A DNA stretch of 64,000 nucleotides, from contig NZ_BBRE01000001.1 in NCBI RefSeq assembly GCF_000975115.1, positions 897,322-961,321 of the forward strand, read 5' to 3'. This stretch comes from Demequina oxidasica. GTDB lineage: Bacteria > Actinomycetota > Actinomycetes > Actinomycetales > Demequinaceae. The notes under the pieces are model-generated. The model did no database searches. It saw nothing but the letters and a program-made list of their open reading frames with translations, and was not told the origin of the DNA. Position numbers and translations under genes: made by a program. Positions 8,154 through 17,500 of the stretch are shown here, in pieces. How positions within the stretch are numbered: position 1 is the first letter of the stretch; each line of letters starts with the position of its first letter.

Positions 8154-9527
8154 ATGAGCACGCTGAGCAACGCGCGCGCATCGATTGGCGAATGGGTCGA
8201 CCGCGTCGCCCTTGCCGCACCCGCACGCCTCACGCTCATCACCTTTGGCGCCGTGATCCTGATTTTCACGAGCTTGCTGTCCCTGCCGGTCGCCACGACA
8301 TCTGGGCAGCGCGCACCCTTCATCGACGCCCTCTTCACCGCAACTTCCGCCGTGTGTGTCACCGGCCTGACTACGGTCAACACCGGAACGTACTGGTCCG
8401 CATGGGGGCTGGCGATTATCGCGGCAGGCATCAAGATTGGTGGCCTGGGAATCATGACGCTGGCGTCGCTCGTTGGCCTGGCGGTCTCCAGGCGGATTGG
8501 GCTTACCCAGCGCCTGCTCGCGGCCGGGGAGGCTCGTGCCAGCGGTCTTGGCGACCTACGCTCGCTACTGCGCACCGTGGTCATCATCTCGTTCTCCATC
8601 GAGATCACCATCGCGCTAGTGCTGTTCCCTCGCTTCCTTACCCTCGACTACGGGCTCGGTCGCTCAGCGGGATACTCGATCTTCTACGGCATCTCCGCGT
8701 TCAACAACGCTGGCTTCTCCCCCGACCCCGAGGGGCTCTACCCGTTCGTCAACGACTTCTGGGTGCTGATCCCCCTAGGACTCGGAGTGCTGGTTGGCGC
8801 GCTCGGCTACCCCGTCTACCTCAACTTGATTCGCGGTTGGCGCCGGCCCAAGTCCTGGTCCTTGCACACCAAGCTCACACTCATCATGGTCGCGGCCCTG
8901 GCCCTAGTCTCCGCTGGAATGCTGGCCATCCTCGAGTGGTCCAACCCGGCCACACTCGGCGACGCAGCCACACACGAGACCATCGCCAGAATCTTCTTCC
9001 AGTCCATCAACCAAAGATCCGGCGGCTTCGCTTCCTTCGACATCTCTCAGGCGCGCGAGCAAACCTGGCTGCTCGAGGACGTGCTGATGTTCATCGGTGG
9101 CGGCTCCGGCTCGACCGCCGGCGGCATCCGGGTGACCACTCTCGCGGTGCTGTTGCTCGCGATCTGGGCTGAGGCTCGAGGCCGCCGCGACATGGAGGCC
9201 TTCGGCAAGCGCATCGGCACAGAGGTACTGCGCGGAGCAGTCGCCATCACCATCGTCGGTCTCTCGGTCGTGATCGTCGGTACGGGAATCTTCATGGCAC
9301 AGACCGACATCCCGCTCGACAGATCGCTTTACGAAGTCGTCTCCGCCTACGCCACCTGCGGACTCAGCACCGGCATCACCAGCACGTTGCCCGACGATGC
9401 CAAGACGACCCTTGTTGTCATGATGTACATCGGTCGCGTGGGCTCGCTCACCATCGCGGCTGCGCTAGCGTTGAACAAGCAGCGCCGCGTCATTCGGTAT
9501 CCCTCAGAAAGGCCCCTCATTGGCTAA
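8154..9527 (+). CDS. ktrB: TrkH/KtrB-type potassium transporter, membrane subunit
   Basis: This 457-residue polytopic protein is the K+-translocating subunit of a Ktr/Trk system. It contains the repeated selectivity-filter-like loops, for example ATSAVCVTGLTTVNTG near residues 62-77, SAFNNAGFSPD, NQRSGGFASFD and YATCGLSTGIT, each with the conserved glycine. The start ATG is preceded by GGAGGAGG. The next gene encodes the cytoplasmic RCK subunit and overlaps by 8 bp, so the two form a two-gene operon. Length is typical of KtrB rather than the longer TrkH. Confidence 0.92.
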   Translation: MSTLSNARASIGEWVDRVALAAPARLTLITFGAVILIFTSLLSLPVATTSGQRAPFIDALFTATSAVCVTGLTTVNTGTYWSAWGLAIIAAGIKIGGLGIMTLASLVGLAVSRRIGLTQRLLAAGEARASGLGDLRSLLRTVVIISFSIEITIALVLFPRFLTLDYGLGRSAGYSIFYGISAFNNAGFSPDPEGLYPFVNDFWVLIPLGLGVLVGALGYPVYLNLIRGWRRPKSWSLHTKLTLIMVAALALVSAGMLAILEWSNPATLGDAATHETIARIFFQSINQRSGGFASFDISQAREQTWLLEDVLMFIGGGSGSTAGGIRVTTLAVLLLAIWAEARGRRDMEAFGKRIGTEVLRGAVAITIVGLSVVIVGTGIFMAQTDIPLDRSLYEVVSAYATCGLSTGITSTLPDDAKTTLVVMMYIGRVGSLTIAAALALNKQRRVIRYPSERPLIG

Positions 9528-10185
9528 CAAGGCCTCCTCCGCCTCCGGCGTTCTGGTCATCGGACTGGGTCGCTTTGGTTCTGCGCTCGCGGACACGTTG
9601 GACACCATGGACGTCGAGGTGCTCGCCGTGGAACGCGACGCAGACCTCGTCGAGCGCTGGTCCAAGCGCCTGCCCGTTGTCGAAGCCGATGCCACTGACC
9701 CTCGTGCACTCGAGCAGATGGGCGCGCGCGAGTTCGCGGCCGCCGTCGTCGGCGTCGGCACGTCACTCGAGGCGTCCGTGCTCATCACCGGAAACCTCGT
9801 CGACATCGGCATGCCGGAGATCTGGGCCAAGGCCATCAGCGACGAGCACGAGCGCATCTTGCGGCGCATCGGCGCGCACCACGTGGTGCTGCCCGAGTCC
9901 TCCGCGGGAGCCCGCGTGGCCCACTCGGTGGGCGGCAAGATGCTCGATTACATCGAGGTCGAGGACGGGTTCACCGTCGTCAAGATGCGCCCGCCTAAGG
10001 AGACGCACGGCTTCACGCTCGATCAGATGGACCTGACTGAGAAGTATGGCGTCCGAGTCATTGGCGTCAAGAGCCCCGGGCGCGACTTCGAGTACTCCAG
10101 TCCCGACACCGTGGTCAACTCTGATGACCTGCTGGTGGTCGCGGGCGACGGGGAGCTGCTCGAGCGCTTTGCACAGCGTCCGTAG
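9520..10185 (+). CDS. ktrA: TrkA/KtrA potassium channel regulatory subunit
   Basis: KtrA is the cytosolic gating ring of the Ktr potassium transporter. The 221-residue protein has a TrkA-N Rossmann domain starting with VLVIGLGRFGSALA (nucleotide-binding GXGXXG at about 15-20) and acidic Glu/Asp at the end of beta-2 (VERDAD), then a TrkA-C domain from about 140 to the end. The start is TTG 9520, inside the end of ktrB, with AGAAAGG as ribosome-binding site. The overlap implies coupled translation with ktrB. Confidence 0.92.
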   Translation: MANKASSASGVLVIGLGRFGSALADTLDTMDVEVLAVERDADLVERWSKRLPVVEADATDPRALEQMGAREFAAAVVGVGTSLEASVLITGNLVDIGMPEIWAKAISDEHERILRRIGAHHVVLPESSAGARVAHSVGGKMLDYIEVEDGFTVVKMRPPKETHGFTLDQMDLTEKYGVRVIGVKSPGRDFEYSSPDTVVNSDDLLVVAGDGELLERFAQRP

Positions 10186-10218
10186 GTAGCTCTCAGTAGT
10201 GGGTGCCGCTCTCGAGGC

Positions 10219-11082
10219 CTAAGACTCAAGCACCCCTCGCGTAACGGAGTCGCCGCTGTGCGTCGGAACGCCATCCAGAGGCTCCACCGAGATGTCGACG
10301 ATGGGGAAGGCGGCCACCGAGTAGCCGTTGGGGATCACGAACTCCTCGTTGGCCTGGGTGAGGTGCCCCAAGCTGACCATGCCCTCGATGTTCGGATCGA
10401 TGAGCCACACCTCGAGGTAGCCGTCGGAGACGTCCTCGAAGTCCGTATCAGTGTCGACAACGAGCACCTCGCGGCCGTCGTCGAGCGTCTCGACTCGTGC
10501 CGTGCCCGCGTTCGCCTCGGTCGCAAGGTCGGTGAGCGCGGCCTCCGCGATGATGCTTCCCGTTGGGTCGGAATTATCTAGAATACCTGCGACGATGCCA
10601 CCGCCCACGACTACTCCTACGACACCCGCGGCGATGCCGATCAACCATGGCGTGTACCTCCTGTGGCTGACGTGGGCGCCCTCCGCGCCGGGTTCGCCAC
10701 GCGACTCCGCCTGCGCATCCCTGCGCGCGGAAAGGTCGGTAATAAACTCCTCCGTGGCATCGGCCGATGCCGTGGCCTGGTCGGTGGAGTCGTCACCACC
10801 GGCGATGGGCAGGTCAATCACGAGGGGCGTCGCCGGTGACTCAGCGTCGGAACCCGCAAGCAGTTCGTCGCCGAGCTCGTTGGCGATCTGCTCCCATACG
10901 CGATCGGGAGGAGTCAGCATCCCCGAACTGCGTCCGAGGGCGCCAATGCGATCAGCGAGCGTGCGCATGTGCTCAACCCGGTTAGCGCATTCAACGCACT
11001 CGGCTGCGTGCATGGCCGCCGTGGCGTCCTGGTCGTCGCCCACTGAAAGGCTGGCGACTGCCTCGTCATCAAGATGCGACAT
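10219..11082 (-). CDS. Membrane anti-sigma factor (RskA-like, zinc-finger)
   Basis: The protein (287 residues) has an N-terminal anti-sigma zinc-finger with H-x3-C-x2-C (His25, Cys29, Cys32), an acidic and Ser/Thr-rich linker, a membrane helix at about 146-168 (WLIGIAAGVVGVVVGGG), and an extracytoplasmic RskA-type C-terminal domain. It would hold the sigma factor encoded just upstream at the membrane until a surface signal triggers its cleavage. It overlaps the sigma gene by 14 bp, a strong sign of coupled synthesis. The inducing signal is unknown. Confidence 0.9.
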   Translation of the reverse strand: MSHLDDEAVASLSVGDDQDATAAMHAAECVECANRVEHMRTLADRIGALGRSSGMLTPPDRVWEQIANELGDELLAGSDAESPATPLVIDLPIAGGDDSTDQATASADATEEFITDLSARRDAQAESRGEPGAEGAHVSHRRYTPWLIGIAAGVVGVVVGGGIVAGILDNSDPTGSIIAEAALTDLATEANAGTARVETLDDGREVLVVDTDTDFEDVSDGYLEVWLIDPNIEGMVSLGHLTQANEEFVIPNGYSVAAFPIVDISVEPLDGVPTHSGDSVTRGVLES

Positions 11083-11653
11083 CGGACACCTCCCAGCGGT
11101 TGCGCAACGTTATGAGGCTACGGCGTATATGGCTCTTCACAGTCCCCAGCGGCATCTCGAGTTGCTCAGAAATCTGCTCGTGAGTCTGGCCGTCGACGAA
11201 CGCGAGCGCCATGATGGTGCGCCGCGGGTCTCCCAACGTCTCCAGCTCATAGGACAAAAGCACCTGGTCTAGTTCCGCATCCAGGCTCGCGGAGTCCTCA
11301 ACGACGGAACGCACGGCATCCACCTTACGGTTCTCGCGGCGCCGCTTGTCGAGCGCGTCGGCGATGCGGCGACGAGCGATTCCCACCACCCAGCCGCGGA
11401 CCTCGCCACGTGACGGATCGAAAGTGTCGCGAGCGCGCCACGCGGAGACAAATGTTTGCTGTGTCACGTCTTCCGCCTCGTGAGTGTCCCCGAGTGCGCG
11501 CACAGCGAGCGTGTAGACCAGCGCCGATGCGTCGCGATAGATGCGCTCGAGCGAGCCTTCCGCTCCTGCGGCGAAGGCGATCCCTGCATCGTCCGTACTG
11601 AAGGCGTCCGGGCGCTCATCAGAGGGGCCGTCGTTGGGCGGCTGTGAAACCAT
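11069..11653 (-). CDS. ECF RNA polymerase sigma factor (SigK-like)
   Basis: This 194-residue protein has region 2 (LVYTLAVRALGDTHEAEDVTQQTF, core of the -10 and polymerase contacts) and region 4 (LAFVDGQTHEQISEQLEMPLGTVKSHIRRSL, the -35-binding helix-turn-helix). It belongs to the ECF group whose members pair with RskA-type anti-sigma factors, here encoded by the overlapping next gene. Upstream lie a class F sortase and a DUF4397 surface protein in the same orientation. The sigma factor therefore probably controls these surface proteins. The name SigK is only a resemblance. Confidence 0.9.
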   Translation of the reverse strand: MVSQPPNDGPSDERPDAFSTDDAGIAFAAGAEGSLERIYRDASALVYTLAVRALGDTHEAEDVTQQTFVSAWRARDTFDPSRGEVRGWVVGIARRRIADALDKRRRENRKVDAVRSVVEDSASLDAELDQVLLSYELETLGDPRRTIMALAFVDGQTHEQISEQLEMPLGTVKSHIRRSLITLRNRWEVSDVAS

Positions 11654-11694
11654 CCGCGTAACCCCCTGAATAGAACCGACCTTCGTGAGCGACG

Positions 11695-12465
11695 CTAGTC
11701 ATTGACCCGCTCCGCCCAGACAATCACATTGTCATCGTAATGACGAGTACTCCAATTAAATTCCCCTCCACAAGTGACCAACACGAGGTGATGACCGAGC
11801 GAGCCGTCCAGGATGCGCTCAAAGTCCACCGTGTCCTTGGAGGTCTGTTCAATGGCGGATACCCGGTAGCGGGCGGTCGCGCCGTCCTCGAGCTCCACGT
11901 CCACCTCGGCGCCCTCACTCACGTCTTGGAGCGCGGCGAACGGACCAAGCCCGGTGGGTGAGTCCACGTGAGCGGCGATGAGCGCGATTCCGTCGTCGGC
12001 CCCCGGCGCGGCCATGGCCCGGTACCAGCCCGCTACCGCCGCGGTCTCCGGGATCTCGAGCGTGCCATCGCGAAGAAGTCCGACGTCGGTGACATCCATG
12101 TCGATGCCGAGGTCCGCCACGGTGAGGCGGACCGGCTCGGGTGCGCGCTGTTCGGCAAGGTAGTCGAGGTCTGCGGTGTAGACGGGCATCTGGGGCGCGG
12201 CGACCGGTGCTCCCACACTCGGGATCTCACCCGACCTTGTCGCGCGTACCGACCCACCACTGGCAGCAGGGGCAGGGCTAGCCGTCGCGGCGCGCTGGAT
12301 GGACTCGGGAACTCCCGAGCCATCGGTGGTGGCACAGCCGGCGAGCACCGTGGCCGCCATCAGTGCGCCGACGACGTAGCGGACGAGGCGGCGAAGGCTG
12401 AGCGATGGCGTGGACCCGCCCACCGCACGCTTACCGCGGTGGGTGAGAACTTTAGAAGTACGCAC
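11695..12465 (-). CDS. Class F sortase
   Basis: Sortases cut a C-terminal sorting signal and link surface proteins to the cell wall or to a pilin partner. This 256-residue protein has an N-terminal hydrophobic segment with a lipobox-like LAGC (Cys44), a Pro/Ala/Ser-rich spacer, and the catalytic domain with His166 in AAHVDS, Cys232 in LVTCGG and Arg241 in STRHYDDN. I choose GTG 12465 as start because GAAAGG lies upstream and the longer frame runs through an Arg-rich, non-signal-like stretch. The neighbouring DUF4397 protein ends in a sortase-like signal and is the obvious substrate. Confidence 0.85.
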   Translation of the reverse strand: MRTSKVLTHRGKRAVGGSTPSLSLRRLVRYVVGALMAATVLAGCATTDGSGVPESIQRAATASPAPAASGGSVRATRSGEIPSVGAPVAAPQMPVYTADLDYLAEQRAPEPVRLTVADLGIDMDVTDVGLLRDGTLEIPETAAVAGWYRAMAAPGADDGIALIAAHVDSPTGLGPFAALQDVSEGAEVDVELEDGATARYRVSAIEQTSKDTVDFERILDGSLGHHLVLVTCGGEFNWSTRHYDDNVIVWAERVND

Positions 12466-12500
12466 CTTCTGACACCTTTCTTGAGTCCCCCTTGTTTTGC

Positions 12501-12560
12501 CTCGCGCCTCACGACGCGAGCGGCAGGGGCGCCCCTGGGGGGAGAGGGACGCCCCTGCCG
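12501..12560 (-). terminator. Hairpin after the DUF4397 gene
   Basis: An 11-bp perfect stem pairs 12521-12531 (CGGCAGGGGCG) with 12550-12560 and encloses an 18-nt G/C-rich loop. It is followed on the minus strand by a second short stem (CTCGCG/CGCGAG, 12501-12520) and an A-rich, not T-rich, stretch. It lies between the DUF4397 gene and the sortase gene, so it may reduce rather than stop read-through and give more substrate than sortase. Confidence 0.55.
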
Positions 12561-12593
12561 TGAGTGTCACGCGACAGCTACGTGACGTTCTCG

Positions 12594-13418
12594 TTAGCGG
12601 CGGCTACGCGCCACCGCCGCGGTTGCACCGAAGCCTGCGAGCCCCAGTGCCGCGATGATCCCCACGGCCCACAGGACGGTGGAGTTTGAGCCAGTGTCAG
12701 CGAATCCCGCGGTTCCGGCCTGAACGCCGGTGGGAGCCGCTCCTGCGCTGGCGGTGTCGACCGTCTGCACCGCGAGCGCGAGGTTGGCATCTGCCGCACT
12801 GCCCCAGGCATAGACGATGGTGTTGACGCCATCCTTGATCGGCACATCGGCCGGGCCAATGACCGGGTCACTCTCTCCGGTGAGCGAGACTGCCGCCTCA
12901 TAGGTAGCAGCGGGCACGTCGGCCATCATCTCGTTCGGGTTAGCCAGGTCCTCGAACAGCACCTCGCCATCCGCCCAGACGTCCACCGCGGGGGCCGCGG
13001 CGACGTGACGCACCGTGAGTCGGCCACTGCCGGATGCGGCCGACGAGATGTCGTTGGTGAACAGCGTGGCGGTGGGCTTGGCGTCCGCGTACAGGTGAGC
13101 CACTGCGGTGTAGCTCATGTCGGTGTCGAGCTTGAGGTCGATGGGCCCAAGAACGGGAGCCGAGTCGTCCGCAGCATCGGCCGCGGTGATCGCGACAGAG
13201 TACGTGTCCGGCGCGAGCTGCAAAGGTCCGCCCATGTCACCAGGCTTAAAGTCGTCGAGCGTAAGGTCGCCGTTCACGTAGACATCTACGGTCAGGTCGG
13301 GAATGCCATGCAGAACTGACAGTTCCGCCTTGCCGTCGTCGACGGCCATTGCGGGTGCCCCAAGTCCAGCGGCGAGCACAGTGCCCACCGCGATTGAGGC
13401 GAAAATTGTCTTGCGCAT
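12594..13418 (-). CDS. DUF4397 surface protein with sortase-type C-terminus
   Basis: This 274-residue secreted protein has a signal peptide (about 1-26, cleaved after APAMA), two DUF4397 repeats (about 30-110, starting AELSVLHGIPDLTVDVYVNG, and about 132-205, starting GRLTVRHVAAAPAVDVWADG), then FADTG at 239-243, a hydrophobic helix and the basic tail ARSRR. FADTG is an LPXTG-like sorting motif with two changed positions, consistent with the class F sortase encoded next. AGAAGG precedes the ATG. DUF4397 proteins sit in this sigma/anti-sigma/sortase context in many actinobacteria; their surface role is not known. Confidence 0.85.
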   Translation of the reverse strand: MRKTIFASIAVGTVLAAGLGAPAMAVDDGKAELSVLHGIPDLTVDVYVNGDLTLDDFKPGDMGGPLQLAPDTYSVAITAADAADDSAPVLGPIDLKLDTDMSYTAVAHLYADAKPTATLFTNDISSAASGSGRLTVRHVAAAPAVDVWADGEVLFEDLANPNEMMADVPAATYEAAVSLTGESDPVIGPADVPIKDGVNTIVYAWGSAADANLALAVQTVDTASAGAAPTGVQAGTAGFADTGSNSTVLWAVGIIAALGLAGFGATAAVARSRR

Positions 13419-13597
13419 CTTGCCTTCTCCATTCCGGGGGTCACGTTGTTGTGACCCGCCTTCATGAAGTACTTCCGACGAAGGGGCTCATTTGGATGCA
13501 GCGGCTTCGATAACTTTTTGGTCCGCCTAGATACCAGGATGATTACGGTTGCCCCCAACGCTTTCGCGGTGGTGTGCGTCTCCCTACTATGAACACC

Positions 13598-14707
13598 ATG
13601 ACTAGCACTCGCACCCACACCACGTCGCGTCGTGTCCGCATTGGCGGGACGCTTGCCTCGCTCGTCGTGATTGCGGGGGTGCTCACCGGCTGTTCGTCCT
13701 CTAGTGAGGACTCCGCCGCCACCTATGAGGGCGGTGAGGCGGGCGCGGATGCCGCATACGTCGACGAGTCAGCGGCCCAGGCGCCCGGCGCTGAGATCGC
13801 CCAGGCGCCCGGCGCCGAGAATGTCCAGACATCGGTCGCCGACCGGTCCGTCATCGTCACCGGCGCCATGTACATGACGGTCGAAAAGCCAATCGCGGCT
13901 GCAGACCAGGCGGTAGGCATTGTGCAGGGTTCTGGCGGACGCATCGACGCCCGCAGCGAGACCGCACCCGATGAAGGCTACGGAGGCTCGGCCTACCTCA
14001 CCATGCGGATTCCCTCGGACAAGCTCGACACGGTGGTCGACGACCTGCGCGACCTGGGCACGGTTGACGAGTTCAGCACCCAGTCCAGCGACGTCACGAC
14101 TCAGGTAACGGACCTGGAGGCACAGATTTCCACGCTGCGCGCATCCACGGCGCGCATCGAGGCTCTGCTGCTTGAGGCCGAGGACATCTCCGACATCATC
14201 AAGCTCGAGGCCGAGTTGGACAGCCGCCAGGCGGAGCTCGAGGGCCTCGAGGCACGCCAGCGCGGCCTTGAGGATCAGGTGTCGATGTCGACCATCGACC
14301 TGTCGCTCACCACCGAGCCGGTCGTGATTGTCGATGACGAACCACAGAACTTCTGGGACGCCTTGGCGGCCGGGTGGGGTGCGCTCGTGACCTTCCTCGC
14401 CGGCGCGCTGATCGTGCTCGGGGTGCTGCTGCCCTGGCTCGTGCTGGCGGCAATCATCGCCCTCGTGGTCCTCCTCCTGATCCGCGCCGGACGGGCGCGC
14501 AAGGCTCGCCGACCTGCCAAGGCACCTCGTCCACAGCCCGCCTACGCGCGCACTGGAGCCCCCGGCCAGCCGTGGCAGCAGGGTCAGCCGGCACCATACG
14601 CCCAGCCTGCGCAGCAATCGCAACCCGCGCCGCAGGCGCCAGCCCAGCCGGACGAGGCCGTAGGACCCGACGCCCCCAAGCCAGCATCGGGCGACAGCGA
14701 TAAGTAG
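13598..14707 (+). CDS. DUF4349 lipoprotein with coiled coil and membrane helix
   Basis: The protein is 369 residues from ATG 13598. It has a lipoprotein signal ending in LTGC (Cys32), a DUF4349 domain (about 80-275) with an alternating Leu/Glu coiled coil (AQISTLRASTARIEALLLEAEDI and following), a C-terminal membrane helix (about 275-305), and a Pro/Gln/Ala-rich cytoplasmic tail. An acidic Ala-rich segment holds two copies of AQAPGAE. Candidate starts also exist at 13574 and 13589; a TACTAT -10 at 13585-13590 lies 7 nt before 13598, so a leaderless start there fits best. Function is unknown; the family is envelope-associated. Confidence 0.78.
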   Translation: MTSTRTHTTSRRVRIGGTLASLVVIAGVLTGCSSSSEDSAATYEGGEAGADAAYVDESAAQAPGAEIAQAPGAENVQTSVADRSVIVTGAMYMTVEKPIAAADQAVGIVQGSGGRIDARSETAPDEGYGGSAYLTMRIPSDKLDTVVDDLRDLGTVDEFSTQSSDVTTQVTDLEAQISTLRASTARIEALLLEAEDISDIIKLEAELDSRQAELEGLEARQRGLEDQVSMSTIDLSLTTEPVVIVDDEPQNFWDALAAGWGALVTFLAGALIVLGVLLPWLVLAAIIALVVLLLIRAGRARKARRPAKAPRPQPAYARTGAPGQPWQQGQPAPYAQPAQQSQPAPQAPAQPDEAVGPDAPKPASGDSDK

Positions 14708-14796
14708 CCGGCCAGAGGCCCACCAAGGCTCCTGTGCTTACGTCTAGGCGCAGAATCAGGCAACTCTGGACCCGGATGTAAGCGCAGGAAAAAAGT

Positions 14797-14835
14797 AGCC
14801 GCCTGGCGCACCCCAAGGGGGCGTGCCAGGCGGCT
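14797..14835. terminator. Bidirectional terminator between convergent genes
   Basis: An 11-bp perfect stem pairs AGCCGCCTGGC (14797-14807) with 14825-14835. On the minus strand it is followed by TACTTTTTTCC, a clear T-run, so it ends the cellobiose phosphorylase transcript. It can also serve the plus-strand DUF4349 gene. Confidence 0.88.
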
Positions 14836-14857
14836 GCGTCTTTGAGTTAGCGGGTCG

Positions 14858-17281
14858 CTAGACGACCGCGTCGACCACCACGGTCGATCCAGCGGCTGCG
14901 TACGGCACGGTGTTGCCGTCGATCGCCACGCCGTCCACGGTCAGCACCGCACCCTTGCCGCCCGAGTTCGTCACGTTGATGATGTACTCGGCGCCACGGA
15001 TCTGGCGCTTGACGGTGAACTGGTCGATCTCCGCGCCGATGCAGGGGTCCACGACGAGCCCGTCGTAGTCCGCGCGCACGCCCAGCAGGTACTGAGAAAC
15101 CGTCACGAAGTTCCAGGACGCAGTGCCAGTCAGCCACGAGTTCTTGGCCTGGCCGTGGCGCGAGGCGTCCTTGCCGGCGATCATCTGCGCGTAGACGTAG
15201 GGCTCGAGTTGGTGTACCTCGGACATCTCCTCGCGGTATGCGGGGGCGATCTGCTTGTAATACTCCCAGGCGTACTCGGCGCGACCCACGACGGTCTCGG
15301 CGATGATCACCCAGGGGTTGTTGTGGCAGAAAATGCCGGCGTTCTCCTTGTAGCCCGGCGGGTAAGTCGAGACCTCACCCAGTTCGATCTTGTACTCGGT
15401 GAAGGCGGGGTTGAGCAGCACAATGCCGTGGGGGGTGTTCAGTCGCTCACGAGTCGCGTCCAGCGCCTTGATGGCGCGCCCATCCTCGACGCCCAGGCCG
15501 CCCATGATGCAGTAGCCCTGCGGCTCGATCCAGATCTGCGCCTCGTCGTTCTCGTGGCTGCCAATCTTGTTGCCGTAGAAGTCGTAGGCCCGCAGGAACC
15601 AGTCGCCATCCCAGCCGTGCTCCATGACTGCTTCGCGCATCGTCTGGATGGCCGCCTCTGCCCGGTCAGCCTCAGCATCGTCTCCCCGGCGGCGAGCCAA
15701 TTCGACGTAGTCGGGACCAATGGCCACGAACATGCCCGCAATGAATACGGACTCGGCGACGCCGCCGGCCTGGTTCTCGGTGGTCTGGAAGGACTCGCCC
15801 GGGGTGTCGGAGAAGCAATTGAGGTTGAGGCAGTCGTTCCAGTCGGCGCGGCCGATCAGCGGCAGACCGTGCGGTCCTAGGTTGTTGGTCACGTGGTCAA
15901 ACGAGCGCTTGAGGTGCTCCATGAGCGGAACCTCGGTGGCGGGGTCGTTGTCGAACGGCGTGGGCACGTCAAGGATCGAGTAGTCGCCCGTCTCCTTGAT
16001 GTAGGCCGCGGTGCCGAGCACCAGCCACATGGGGTCATCGTTGAAGCCAGAGCCCACCGCATTGTTGCCGCGCTTGGTGAGTGGCTGGTACTGGTGATAG
16101 GCGCTGCCGTCCTCGAACTGTGTCGAGGCGATGTCGATGATGCGCTCCTTGGCACGCTCCGGCACCAGGTGCACAAAGCCCAGCAGGTCCTGGTTGGAGT
16201 CACGAAAACCCATGCCGCGGCCAATTCCGGTCTCAAAGTACGAGGCCGAGCGCGACATGTTGTACGTCACCATGGACTGGTACTGGTTCCAGATGTTGAC
16301 CATCCGGTCAAGCTTCTCGTCATTCGAGGACACCGTGTACGAGCCCAGCAAGTGATCCCAGTAGGAGTTGAGTTTGGCGAACTGCGCGTCCGTCTTCTCG
16401 TTGGAGTCGAACTTCTTCAGTAGCTCCAGAGCGGGCGCCTTGTTGACGATGCCCTTGGACTCCCACTTGTCCTCGCGGGCGTTCTCGAGGTAGCCCAGCG
16501 TGAACGTGTAGGTCTTTGACTCGCCGGGGGCGAGCGTCACGTCGAGCGAGTGCGAGCCGATCGGGTACCAGCCGGACGCGACCGAGTTCGCGGACTTGCC
16601 CGCCGCAGGCACCTCAGCCTCGCCGAAGCCGTTCTGGTGACCCAGGAACGTATCGCGGTCAGTGTCGAAGCCCGCGATGGGGGCGTTCACGCCGTAGACC
16701 GCGAAGTGGTCGCGCCGCTCGCGGTACTCGGTCTTGTGATAGATGTTGCCGTCCACCACCTCGACCTCGCCGATGTTGAGGTTGCGCTGGTAGTTAGTCT
16801 GGTCGTCTTCGGCGTTCCACAGGCAGAACTCGACAAAGCTGAACAGTGTGACCGATTTCTCGGAATCGGACTCATTGGTGACGGTGACCTGGTGGATCTC
16901 CGCATTGATGTCCACGGGCACAAAAAAGAGGGTGGAGACCTTCAGCCCGCCGCGCGAGCCGGTGATGCGCGAGTAGCCCATGCCGTGGCGGGTCTCAAAG
17001 AAGTCGAGCTCCGCCTTATAAGGGAAGTAGCCGGGGCTCCACACGTCGCCGCCATCGTTGATAGAGAAGATGCGGCCACCCGAGTCCACGGGGGTGTTGT
17101 TGTAGCGGTAACGCGTGAGGCGACGCATCTTGGCGTCACGGTAGAACGAGTAGCCGCCACCCGTGTGGGAGATGAGTCCGAAGAATTCCTGTGACCCGAG
17201 GTAGTTAATCCACGGATAAGGAGTGTGTGGTGTGGTGATGACGTACTCGCGTGCGTCATCGTCAAAGTGTCCGAACTTCAT
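14858..17281 (-). CDS. cbp: Cellobiose phosphorylase (GH94)
   Basis: This enzyme splits cellobiose with phosphate into glucose-1-phosphate and glucose in the cytoplasm, saving one ATP per disaccharide. The sequence matches the Cellulomonas enzyme almost end to end: [20 protein letters not shown] at the start, [35 protein letters not shown], the catalytic acid region [16 protein letters not shown] (general acid Asp about residue 483), and [15 protein letters not shown] start at ATG 17281 (MKFGHFD), spaced 5 nt from GGAAGGG and matching the known N-terminus, which gives 807 residues. It stands alone with its own terminator; transporter and regulator must lie elsewhere. Confidence 0.95.
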   Translation of the reverse strand: MKFGHFDDDAREYVITTPHTPYPWINYLGSQEFFGLISHTGGGYSFYRDAKMRRLTRYRYNNTPVDSGGRIFSINDGGDVWSPGYFPYKAELDFFETRHGMGYSRITGSRGGLKVSTLFFVPVDINAEIHQVTVTNESDSEKSVTLFSFVEFCLWNAEDDQTNYQRNLNIGEVEVVDGNIYHKTEYRERRDHFAVYGVNAPIAGFDTDRDTFLGHQNGFGEAEVPAAGKSANSVASGWYPIGSHSLDVTLAPGESKTYTFTLGYLENAREDKWESKGIVNKAPALELLKKFDSNEKTDAQFAKLNSYWDHLLGSYTVSSNDEKLDRMVNIWNQYQSMVTYNMSRSASYFETGIGRGMGFRDSNQDLLGFVHLVPERAKERIIDIASTQFEDGSAYHQYQPLTKRGNNAVGSGFNDDPMWLVLGTAAYIKETGDYSILDVPTPFDNDPATEVPLMEHLKRSFDHVTNNLGPHGLPLIGRADWNDCLNLNCFSDTPGESFQTTENQAGGVAESVFIAGMFVAIGPDYVELARRRGDDAEADRAEAAIQTMREAVMEHGWDGDWFLRAYDFYGNKIGSHENDEAQIWIEPQGYCIMGGLGVEDGRAIKALDATRERLNTPHGIVLLNPAFTEYKIELGEVSTYPPGYKENAGIFCHNNPWVIIAETVVGRAEYAWEYYKQIAPAYREEMSEVHQLEPYVYAQMIAGKDASRHGQAKNSWLTGTASWNFVTVSQYLLGVRADYDGLVVDPCIGAEIDQFTVKRQIRGAEYIINVTNSGGKGAVLTVDGVAIDGNTVPYAAAGSTVVVDAVV

Positions 17282-17372
17282 CATGCCCTTCCCCATTGAA
17301 GGCGGTGCAACCCAGCCTTCGACTGCCCGAGCGGGGCAAGACCTACTAGATCATGCCCAACCCGCGCGCTAT

Positions 17373-17384
17373 CGAAACGATTCG
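17373..17384. promoter_or_regulatory. LacI-family-type operator upstream of cellobiose phosphorylase
   Basis: CGAAACGATTCG has matching half-sites CGAA and TTCG around a central CG, the usual form of LacI-family sites. It lies about 90 bp upstream of the cbp start and about 115 bp before dcd. No LacI-type regulator is encoded in the window, so binding is inferred only from site form and from control of other disaccharide genes by this family. Confidence 0.5.
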
Positions 17385-17500
17385 TTAATGCCACTACGGT
17401 ACACGCTAGCGCACGCAACCGGGAAACTTTCCTGAACTCAACTCGGCTAAGCGCGTGCTTCTGTGCCACCTACTGCACGCGTGACCGGTAGGTTTGGCAC

